A stretch of DNA of 5,228 nt from an uncultured Campylobacter sp. (GTDB lineage Bacteria; Campylobacterota; Campylobacteria; Campylobacterales; Campylobacteraceae), in NCBI RefSeq assembly GCF_937890585.1, contig NZ_CALACG010000185.1:1-5228 (forward strand), written 5' to 3'. The translations under genes and the position numbers were made by a program. Below, one piece after another: positions 1 through 5,228 of the stretch. The stretch's first letter is position 1. Each line of letters starts with the position of its first letter. The notes under the pieces are model-generated. The model had not been told where the DNA came from, made no database searches, and was given only the letters and a program-made list of their open reading frames with translations.

Positions 1-2091
1 AATATAAACTTTGCTTCAACAAATTTTAAAAAGATTACCTTTAAAAAGTGTACTTTTAAATCAGATATAAATATAAAGAATGCTAAATTTCAAAAATTTA
101 CCTTTATAAAGTGCAATGTTTTTGGTGATTTTATAGCTAACGACTGCACTTTTAAAAATGCAAATTTTAAAAATAATAAATTTGACGGCTTCACTAATTT
201 TAAAAATACTATTTTTAAAGACAATGCCTACTTTAACAATTCCGAGTTTAAGAAATTTACAGATTTTCACGAGTGCGAATTTAAAAAATTAGCTTCCTTT
301 TATGGAGTAAGATTGCATAAAACGCCAAATTTTAGCAGTGCAAATTTCGTAGAAAAGCCGATTTTAATTAATATGAAATTTGATTCACATAGTTTTAGTA
401 GTATAAAACAAGATTGCGATGATGAAATAAAAAGGAGACTTGAAAACAATAAAGAAGCCACCGAAGCAGAAATTTATCAAAAAGTATATTCTGATTTTAG
501 AAACTCATTTTCTATATTAAAACACACATTAAATCAAAATGGGAATTTAATAGATGCAAGCAACCATCACAAAGCAGAGCTTTATTGTAAGGAAATGGAG
601 CTGGAATACACATTGGCGGATAGTAAAAACCAAATAACGCAGAAAGATAAGCAGTCAAAATCTTTGAAAAAGGTAAAAAAAGAAAAAATCAATATAATTC
701 TTTTTTTAAAATTTTTATTTTCTATACTAAAAAATACCGTTGTACTTTTATTTAAAGCTATCATTAATACAATAATATTTATAGAATGTATTTTTGTGTC
801 CCCAGTATTTCTTGTATCATACTTATCATGTAGTTTTATCTTTATGCTTAATGATTTACTAAATTATTTGTTTTCAGTAGAAAAATGTCACTGGAAAAGA
901 CAAATTTCTTCTTGGTGGTATAAAATTAATTCAAAAAATATAATTGATTTTACTAAATGGTTTGAATATATGAGTTTGCTTGTATATCGAAATACAAGCG
1001 ATCATCATACAAATTTAAATAAAATTTTTCACTTTACATTGTTAATGATTGCAAGTTATAGCACATATTTATTCTGTATTAATGGAATTAATTATTGGGT
1101 CATATATAATAAAGTTGATTTAGTATATGATGTTTTAAATATTTTATTAATTACTGTTCCAATAATTATTCTAGCACAAAATGATAAAAAAATAAGTCAG
1201 CTAAATATTAATATAGCTATATTCTTATATATTGTGTTCGCAATAGCTGACTTTGCTACACAAAAAATATCGTATGTAACTTTTGGTGTTTTGTTGTATA
1301 TTTTATTTTTAGGTTTTTTATATTGTACTTTTATAAAAGTCGGAAAAATAGTGACTAAATTTATAAGATTTTTTAGTTATCTTGGTTTTATATTGACATT
1401 ATTGATTTGTCCAGAAATAATAAACCCAACTTTAAATATATTTAATAAAGAGAATATAGAAAACAAAAATTTAATAGAAAAGCTTAGCAGAATAGATTAT
1501 AGCGATTTAGCAAATTTAACAAGACTATCATTTGGATATTATAATATTGATACAAACATAACTTTTTTAGAAAGTAATATAGTAAACCAAAGAGAACTTA
1601 TTATAACTAACAAAGCAACATTAGAGAATGTTTTAGGTATTTTGTTTCAAAAAAATGAAAAAAAGGAATTGAATAAAATCCTAAAAAATCTTCATAATAA
1701 AGATGATTTAAATACAACACTAAAAGAACCTAAAAATAGAAGTATTGCACTAGATTTGATTTTTGCGGCAGATAAAGTATATAAACGTGGTCTTTATGAT
1801 ATGGAGATAAGCGATAAATTTAGATTAAGATTTGGTCTTGCTGACGAAAAAGAGATCCAAAAAGAAATAGATTTGATTATTGGTAATCTTGCAAGGATTG
1901 AGGAGGTATTGCAAAAACTAGCCCCTATTGTAGAAAAACAAAAAATTTATCTTGATATCTATAATGCGATAAGATTAGATAAAATAAATTCGCAAACATA
2001 CAAATCAACATATATTTTATACGTTATTGTTATGATTTTATGTTTATATTCATTAGCAAAAACATCACGCAAAAATTCAATAGTATCATAG
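1..2091 (+). CDS. Pentapeptide-repeat multi-pass membrane protein, 5'-truncated by the window edge
   Basis: The frame is open from base 1 to the TAG at 2089-2091, giving 696 visible residues; the true start lies left of the window. Residues 1-118 are degenerate pentapeptide repeats with Phe at the central position (for example NAKF, NANF, ECEF, SANF), expected to fold as a right-handed quadrilateral beta-helix. Residues 126-205 are a charged helical linker containing NGNLIDASNHHKAELYCKE, a block I recall from other Campylobacter pentapeptide proteins. A Lys-rich stretch (about 210-229) precedes a hydrophobic region at 231-292. The motif YRNTSDHHTN lies at 329-338. Further membrane segments are likely near 345-369, 373-393, 402-419, 425-445 and 454-474. 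A soluble, partly coiled-coil helical domain follows (475-668), then a final anchor (669-686) with a basic tail. No potassium-channel filter (TVGYG) or known catalytic motif is visible. It is far more AT-rich than nrdA (one sampled 60-base line is about 22% GC). The family call is firm; the function is unknown. A sensor, scaffold or transporter-like role would be guesswork. Confidence 0.85.
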   Translation, partial: NINFASTNFKKITFKKCTFKSDINIKNAKFQKFTFIKCNVFGDFIANDCTFKNANFKNNKFDGFTNFKNTIFKDNAYFNNSEFKKFTDFHECEFKKLASFYGVRLHKTPNFSSANFVEKPILINMKFDSHSFSSIKQDCDDEIKRRLENNKEATEAEIYQKVYSDFRNSFSILKHTLNQNGNLIDASNHHKAELYCKEMELEYTLADSKNQITQKDKQSKSLKKVKKEKINIILFLKFLFSILKNTVVLLFKAIINTIIFIECIFVSPVFLVSYLSCSFIFMLNDLLNYLFSVEKCHWKRQISSWWYKINSKNIIDFTKWFEYMSLLVYRNTSDHHTNLNKIFHFTLLMIASYSTYLFCINGINYWVIYNKVDLVYDVLNILLITVPIIILAQNDKKISQLNINIAIFLYIVFAIADFATQKISYVTFGVLLYILFLGFLYCTFIKVGKIVTKFIRFFSYLGFILTLLICPEIINPTLNIFNKENIENKNLIEKLSRIDYSDLANLTRLSFGYYNIDTNITFLESNIVNQRELIITNKATLENVLGILFQKNEKKELNKILKNLHNKDDLNTTLKEPKNRSIALDLIFAADKVYKRGLYDMEISDKFRLRFGLADEKEIQKEIDLIIGNLARIEEVLQKLAPIVEKQKIYLDIYNAIRLDKINSQTYKSTYILYVIVMILCLYSLAKTSRKNSIVS
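181..348 (+). repeat. Tandem 11-residue (33-bp) repeats within the pentapeptide domain
   Basis: In residues 61-116 of the membrane-protein frame, hydrophobic anchors recur exactly every 11 residues in two interleaved series: F61, F72, F83, F94, L105, F116 and F67, F78, F89, F100, F111. Spacing therefore alternates 6 and 5. Successive units are FDGFTNFKNTI, FKDNAYFNNSE, FKKFTDFHECE, FKKLASFYGVR and LHKTPNFSSAN. At the DNA level the units start at 181, 214, 247, 280 and 313 and are diverged, so this is an old protein-level repeat rather than a recent tandem duplication. Upstream (residues 4-19) the spacing is a plain 5, so the domain switches register. Confidence 0.8.
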
Positions 2092-2161
2092 TTGCAAGAG
2101 TTGTAATTGCTTATTGGTAAAAAATAAGAATATTCTAAGTAGTTTAAAAACAACCGTTAGA

Positions 2162-2167
2162 TACAAT
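2162..2167 (+). promoter_or_regulatory. Candidate -10 element (TACAAT) for nrdA
   Basis: TACAAT differs from TATAAT at one base. It would place transcription start near 2174, leaving a leader of about 24 nt before the nrdA ATG. No -35 match is seen, which is usual for Campylobacter sigma-70 promoters that rely on upstream AT-rich periodicity. An overlapping TATAAC at 2168-2173 is an equally plausible alternative. The call rests on similarity and position only. Confidence 0.3.
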
Positions 2168-2185
2168 TATAACAATTATAAAAAA

Positions 2186-2194
2186 GAAAGAGAG
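2186..2194 (+). promoter_or_regulatory. Ribosome-binding stretch that decides the nrdA start
   Basis: The purine run GAAAGAGAG ends three bases before the ATG at 2198. It is a weak, close-set Shine-Dalgarno, but it is the only one near a start codon here. Together with the protein beginning MKVVKRNG, the usual ATP-cone opening, it favours ATG 2198 over the in-frame TTG at 2114. Confidence 0.5.
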
Positions 2195-2197
2195 CAA

Positions 2198-4573
2198 ATG
2201 AAAGTAGTAAAACGCAACGGCAGAACAGAAGAGCTTGATATCAGCAAGATCAAAAAATACACAAACGAAGCGGTTCTAGGGCTTAGCAACGTAAGCCTTA
2301 GCGAGCTTGAGGTAGACGCGAAAATTCAGTTTAGAGATATGATAACGACTGAGGAAATTCAGCAAACTCTTATAAAAACAGCAGTTGATAAGATCGACAT
2401 CGACCGCCCAAACTGGACATTTGTCGCTGCGAGGCTATTTTTGTTCGACCTTTATCACAAAGTGACTGGCTTTAACGGCTACAACCACCTAAAAGACTAC
2501 CTCGCAAAGGGCGAAAAGGTAGGTCGCATCATCCCTGGACTAAAAGAGAAGTACGACTTAGAGGATCTAAACGCCTACATCAAGCCTGAGCGCGACTTGC
2601 AGTTTGCATACCTTGGTATCAAGACGCTTTATGACCGCTACCTCATCAAAGACAAGAGCGGTATGCCGATCGAGCTGCCACAGCATATGTTTATGGCGAT
2701 CGCGATGTTTCTTGCACAAAACGAGCTAGACAGCCAAGGCTGGGCTAAGAAATTTTACGACCTCATCTCTAAATTTGAAGTGATGCTAGCCACCCCAACG
2801 CTCTCAAACGCAAGGACTACACGCCACCAGCTAAGCAGCTGTTACGTAGGCAGCACGCCTGATAATATCGAGGGCATTTTTGATAGCTACAAAGAGATGG
2901 CGCTACTTTCAAAATTTGGCGGCGGTATTGGCTGGGACTGGAGCAAGGTGCGTGCGATGGGCGGCAGTATCGACGGACACAAAAACGCAGCTGGCGGTAT
3001 CATACCATTTTTAAAAGTGACAAACGACATCGCAGTAGCGGTCGATCAGCTAGGCACTAGAAAGGGCGCGATAGCCGTTTACGTCGAGCCTTGGCACATG
3101 GACGTGAGCGATTTTCTCGATCTTCGTAAAAACTCAGGCGAAGAGAGACGCCGTGCGCACGAGCTTTTCCCTGCACTTTGGATAAACGACCTATTTATGA
3201 AGCGTGTCAAAGAAAATGGCCGCTGGAGCCTCTTTGATCCAGCTCAAGTAAGCGACCTTTGCGACCTTTACGGCGAGGAGTTTGAGAAGAGATATTTGGA
3301 GTATGAAAACGACGAAAATATCCAGAAAAACACCATCCTTGCAAAAGAGCTTTGGAAGAAAATTTTAACTAGCTATTTTGAAACGGGCATGCCATTTTTG
3401 TGCTTTAAAGATAACGCCAACAAAGCAAATCCAAACGACCACGAGGGCATCATCAGAAGCTCAAATTTATGCACCGAAATTTTCCAAAACACAGCGCCAA
3501 ACTACTATAAGATCAAGATCACTTATGAAGATGGCGGCGAGGAGCTATTTGACGAAGAGGAAGACGTCACGGTCGATAGTGGCATAACTAAAAAAGCCAA
3601 AAAACTTAGCGCACTTGATAGCCTAAAAGGCAAGCAAATTTTCATCGTAGAAAAAGAGAGCATCGAGGGCAAAACGGCAGTTTGCAACCTTGCAAGTATA
3701 AATTTAAGCAAGATAAACAGCAAAGAGGACATCGAGCGTGTCGTGCCGATAGCTATTAGAATGCTTGATAACGTTATAGACCTAAATTTCTACCCACACA
3801 AAAAGGTAAAACACACAAACCTATCATCTCGCTCGATCGGCCTTGGCGTCATGGGCGAGGCGCAAATGCTAGCTGAGAAAAACGTAAAATGGGGCAGCTA
3901 TGAGCATTTGGCGCTGATTGACAGCATAATGGAAAATATAAGCTTCAACGCCATCTACGCTAGCTCAAATTTAGCCGTAGAAAAGGGCATCTATCCAAAA
4001 TTTGAAGGCTCAAAATGGAGCAAAGGCATCATGCCGATAGACACTGCAAACGAGAACGCAAAGGCTCTTTTAAACGACAAAGGTGGGCTATTTGACGAAA
4101 ATGTCTGCGACTGGGACAAGCTAAGAGAGAAGGTCAAGCGTGACGGCATGAGAAATGGCTACCTAATGGCGATCGCTCCAACTAGCTCGATCTCGATCCT
4201 TGTTGGCACCACTCAGACCATCGAGCCAGTCTATAAACGCAAGTGGTTCGAACACAACCTAAGCGGTATGATCCCAAATGTTGTGCCAAATTTAAGCCCT
4301 GATACTTGGCAGTTTTACACGCCAGCTTATGAGCTTGATCAAAGGATACTTATAAAAGCAGGTGCGATCCGCCAAAAATGGATCGATCAAGGTCAAAGTC
4401 TAAATATATTTATGAGCTTAGATAAGGCAAGTGGCGGATATCTAAGCGAAATTTACACGCTTGCATGGGAGCTTGGACTAAAATCAACCTATTATCTACG
4501 CTCTGAGTCACCAGACAGCGAAAAGCTAAACGACGTGGCCGACCGCTCGATCGAATGCGAGGGTTGTCAGTAG
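2198..4573 (+). CDS. nrdA: Ribonucleoside-diphosphate reductase alpha subunit, class Ia (NrdA)
   Basis: This is the large chain of aerobic class I ribonucleotide reductase. It reduces ribonucleoside diphosphates to deoxyribonucleotides in the cytoplasm, using a radical supplied by NrdB. The protein has 791 residues, against 761 in E. coli. An N-terminal ATP-cone (about 1-90, opening MKVVKRNGRTEELDISKI) is the allosteric activity site. The catalytic barrel shows C215 (QLSSC), N423/C425/E427 (SSNLCTEI) and C496 (AVCNLASINL), matching E. coli C225, N437/C439/E441 and C462. Y765-Y766 (STYYLRS) match the radical-transfer pair Y730/Y731. C787 and C790 in the terminal CEGCQ are the swinging-arm thiols, spaced CxxC rather than the CxxxxC of E. 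coli. About 48 extra residues lie between C425 and C496. The protein closely resembles what I recall of Helicobacter and Campylobacter NrdA. nrdB is not next to it in this window. The gene looks intact and ends just before a strong terminator. GC content is clearly higher than in the upstream gene (one sampled 60-base line is about 52%). Confidence 0.97.
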   Translation: MKVVKRNGRTEELDISKIKKYTNEAVLGLSNVSLSELEVDAKIQFRDMITTEEIQQTLIKTAVDKIDIDRPNWTFVAARLFLFDLYHKVTGFNGYNHLKDYLAKGEKVGRIIPGLKEKYDLEDLNAYIKPERDLQFAYLGIKTLYDRYLIKDKSGMPIELPQHMFMAIAMFLAQNELDSQGWAKKFYDLISKFEVMLATPTLSNARTTRHQLSSCYVGSTPDNIEGIFDSYKEMALLSKFGGGIGWDWSKVRAMGGSIDGHKNAAGGIIPFLKVTNDIAVAVDQLGTRKGAIAVYVEPWHMDVSDFLDLRKNSGEERRRAHELFPALWINDLFMKRVKENGRWSLFDPAQVSDLCDLYGEEFEKRYLEYENDENIQKNTILAKELWKKILTSYFETGMPFLCFKDNANKANPNDHEGIIRSSNLCTEIFQNTAPNYYKIKITYEDGGEELFDEEEDVTVDSGITKKAKKLSALDSLKGKQIFIVEKESIEGKTAVCNLASINLSKINSKEDIERVVPIAIRMLDNVIDLNFYPHKKVKHTNLSSRSIGLGVMGEAQMLAEKNVKWGSYEHLALIDSIMENISFNAIYASSNLAVEKGIYPKFEGSKWSKGIMPIDTANENAKALLNDKGGLFDENVCDWDKLREKVKRDGMRNGYLMAIAPTSSISILVGTTQTIEPVYKRKWFEHNLSGMIPNVVPNLSPDTWQFYTPAYELDQRILIKAGAIRQKWIDQGQSLNIFMSLDKASGGYLSEIYTLAWELGLKSTYYLRSESPDSEKLNDVADRSIECEGCQ
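3500..3661 (+). other. Lineage-specific beta-rich insertion in NrdA (about residues 435-488)
   Basis: E. coli NrdA has 23 residues from C439 to C462; here the equivalent cysteines (C425, C496) are 71 apart. The extra segment reads as beta strands (YYKIKITYEDG and QIFIVEKE), an acidic stretch (EELFDEEEDVTVD) and a Lys-rich loop (ITKKAKKLSALDSLKGKQ). It is in frame, and both flanking active-site motifs are intact. I recall a similar segment in Helicobacter NrdA, so it is probably an old clade trait. Boundaries are approximate and its function is unknown. Confidence 0.7.
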
Positions 4574-4575
4574 TT

Positions 4576-4610
4576 AAATTTAAGAGAGAAATTTCTCTCT
4601 TAAATTTTTT
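4576..4610 (+). terminator. Rho-independent terminator of nrdA
   Basis: Bases 4576-4607 form a perfect 32-nt palindrome. As RNA it gives a 13-bp stem (AAATTTAAGAGAG with its complement) and a 6-nt AAATTT loop, followed by a run of six T at 4605-4610. It begins two bases after the nrdA stop. On the opposite strand the hairpin is identical but the trailing T run is short, so it is strongest for nrdA and may act weakly for the convergent lipoprotein gene, which stops at 4635. Confidence 0.85.
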
Positions 4611-4634
4611 AAATTGTCTATTAAATTTATAAAT

Positions 4635-5078
4635 TTACGGAAGTGTCACAAAACTCAATTTTATACCAAGCTCATCTGCTAGTTTGCTTAGCTTCTCGCT
4701 CTTTTCTATTCCTGCTGATATACAAAACTGCATACCATTTACGTTACGCTCTTTTAGTCTCGTAAAGACATTTGACATGAGTGACTCCGTTTTCATCCCA
4801 CTTTCGCCGTAGATGACAAAGGCATCCACACCTTCTTGTATTTTATCCGTTAGATTGTTGTAAAAACCTCCGTCGTTGTTTGAAACACTAGTTGTTGCGC
4901 TAGCTATTGCGTCAGCAAGAAAGCCACGACTTGGTACTAGCATAATGACTGTACTATCTGATTTTAGGGCGCATTTTGCAAAGCTTTTCATCATGCCATC
5001 TTCGGGTGATTTTACGCCGTTGGATGATGCACAGCCAGCCAAAAGTAGACCTATGGCGAGCGTTGTGATTTTTTTCAT
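4635..5078 (-). CDS. Small putative outer-membrane lipoprotein, function unknown
   Basis: The 147-residue product starts MKKITTLAIGLLLAGC, a type II signal peptide with lipobox L-A-G-C. Cys16 would be lipidated after cleavage, and Ala at +2 fits outer-membrane rather than inner-membrane retention by E. coli sorting rules. The mature part has a low-complexity start (ASSNGVKSPEDG), then alternating hydrophobic strands and helices: STVIMLVPS (42-50), DAFVIYGES (85-93), GMQFCISAG (115-123) and IKLSFVTLP (139-147). This pattern suggests a small alpha/beta fold. Two cysteines, C36 and C119, could form a disulfide. I do not recognise the family and assign no activity. The ATG at 5078 is supported by a strong Shine-Dalgarno, and the stop (TAA) is at 4635-4637. 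The gene converges with nrdA across a 61-bp gap holding the terminator and appears to be transcribed alone. Confidence 0.88.
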   Translation of the reverse strand: MKKITTLAIGLLLAGCASSNGVKSPEDGMMKSFAKCALKSDSTVIMLVPSRGFLADAIASATTSVSNNDGGFYNNLTDKIQEGVDAFVIYGESGMKTESLMSNVFTRLKERNVNGMQFCISAGIEKSEKLSKLADELGIKLSFVTLP

Positions 5079-5083
5079 TGAAA

Positions 5084-5090
5084 CTCCTTT
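5084..5090 (-). promoter_or_regulatory. Shine-Dalgarno (AAAGGAG) of the lipoprotein gene
   Basis: On the minus strand AAAGGAG lies five bases before the ATG at 5078, near-ideal spacing. It is part of an A7-GGAG string and fixes the start codon. Confidence 0.85.
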
Positions 5091-5106
5091 TTTTGAAAAT
5101 CGACTA

Positions 5107-5115
5107 ATATTAACA
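5107..5115 (-). promoter_or_regulatory. Candidate extended -10 (TGTTAATAT) of the lipoprotein gene
   Basis: Read on the minus strand, TGT precedes TAATAT, an extended -10 pattern. Transcription would start near 5100, giving a leader of about 22 nt that includes the Shine-Dalgarno. No -35 is seen. In DNA this AT-rich such a match can arise by chance. Confidence 0.4.
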
Positions 5116-5118
5116 TAA

Positions 5119-5228
5119 ATTAAATAAAGATCTATATGGAAGAAAAATTTAAATCTACTATTTTAAAAACTAAAATTAAAATAATTATTTAAGTAAAATA
5201 ATTAAAATTTAACTTAAAATACTTATAT
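5119..5228. other. AT-rich intergenic DNA at the right edge, no gene seen
   Basis: About 110 bases consist almost entirely of A and T. I find no start codon with a ribosome-binding site and no RNA-gene signature. It is probably upstream regulatory DNA for the lipoprotein gene and possibly for a gene beyond the right edge. Confidence 0.5.
5182..5204. repeat. Short AT-only inverted repeat
   Basis: TAATTATTT and AAATAATTA form perfect 9-nt arms around the 5-nt spacer AAGTA. The stem has no G or C, so RNA pairing would be weak. It could be an operator-like site, but composition alone may explain it. It has no T run fitting a terminator. Confidence 0.35.

Larger units (their letters stand above)
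2092..2197 (+). other. Intergenic gap between the pentapeptide gene and nrdA
   Basis: This 106-bp AT-rich spacer holds only weak signals: a -10 candidate near its 3' end and a purine-rich ribosome-binding stretch. The best inverted repeat after the upstream stop (GCAA at 2094-2097 against TTGC at 2107-2110) is too short and has no T run, so I see no terminator. Read-through from the upstream gene into nrdA is possible. I see no obvious paired NrdR boxes. Confidence 0.6.

Noticed and set aside
61..270. 69-codon minus-strand frame opposite the repeat region
   Set aside because: It is the antisense of the pentapeptide repeats, rich in Ile/Phe/Lys only because of the AT-rich coding strand. No ribosome-binding site or family is seen.
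313..315. TTG as an alternative start for the pentapeptide protein
   Set aside because: The frame is open to base 1 and the repeat pattern continues smoothly across 313, so the TTG is an internal Leu codon. No Shine-Dalgarno precedes it.
675..707. A7, A6 and T7 tracts as a phase-variation switch
   Set aside because: Such tracts are expected in DNA this AT-rich. Campylobacter contingency loci usually use longer G/C tracts, and the frame is intact.
1959..2153. 64-codon minus-strand frame spanning the end of the pentapeptide gene
   Set aside because: It overlaps the coding end and the nrdA leader, with no start signal or recognisable product.
2114..2197. TTG at 2114 as the nrdA start, adding 28 residues
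   Set aside because: The extension is AT-biased (Asn, Tyr, Lys), lacks a ribosome-binding site, and would precede the family-typical start MKVVKRNG at 2198.
3378..3732. Short plus- and minus-strand frames inside nrdA
   Set aside because: They are shadows within a confidently assigned gene, with composition explained by its codons.
5069..5094. Two A7 tracts (minus strand) flanking the lipoprotein ribosome-binding site as a slippage switch
   Set aside because: Seven bases is short, and Lys codons after the ATG are normal in lipoprotein signal peptides. There is no evidence of variation from one sequence.
4876..5118. 80-codon plus-strand frame opposite the lipoprotein gene
   Set aside because: It is antisense to a gene with a clear lipobox and Shine-Dalgarno, and its product resembles no protein I know.
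5171..5210. Fur-box-like AT-rich palindromic stretch
   Set aside because: It lacks the GATAAT-type hexamers with G/C anchors. The AT-only composition makes chance palindromes likely.

Overview
The window looks like a chromosomal segment of a Campylobacter-type epsilonproteobacterium, probably a moderate-GC member of the C. concisus group rather than C. jejuni. Three points support this. The ribonucleotide reductase large chain matches, as far as I can recall it, the Campylobacter/Helicobacter NrdA family, including a lineage-specific insertion and a C-terminal CxxCQ. The first gene is a pentapeptide-repeat membrane protein of a kind I associate with Campylobacter. Intergenic DNA is very AT-rich, with TATAAT-like -10 elements and no clear -35 boxes. 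The species assignment is inference.

Layout: (1) 1-2091, plus strand, is the 3' part of a gene that starts left of the window. It encodes a pentapeptide-repeat domain, a conserved helical linker, several membrane segments, a soluble helical domain and a last membrane anchor. It is strikingly AT-rich. (2) 2092-2197 is a 106-bp gap with a weak promoter candidate and no convincing terminator. (3) 2198-4573, plus strand, is nrdA, complete at 791 codons, encoding the class Ia ribonucleoside-diphosphate reductase alpha subunit. All catalytic residues are present and there is an internal insertion of about 48 residues. (4) 4576-4610 is a strong terminator formed by a perfect 32-nt palindrome followed by a T run. 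(5) 4635-5078, minus strand, is a small putative outer-membrane lipoprotein convergent with nrdA. It has a textbook lipobox, a strong Shine-Dalgarno and an extended -10 candidate. (6) 5119-5228 is AT-rich intergenic DNA with a short inverted repeat and no gene.

The three genes do not form an obvious functional unit. nrdA is a core housekeeping gene; its partner nrdB is not adjacent. The pentapeptide gene upstream looks like an accessory neighbour, and the lipoprotein is an independent monocistron facing nrdA. The parts worth a second look are the 11-residue super-periodicity in the pentapeptide domain, the unusual architecture of that membrane protein, and the beta-rich insertion between two active-site blocks of NrdA. 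I see no CRISPR array, tRNA, rRNA, insertion sequence or phage gene.
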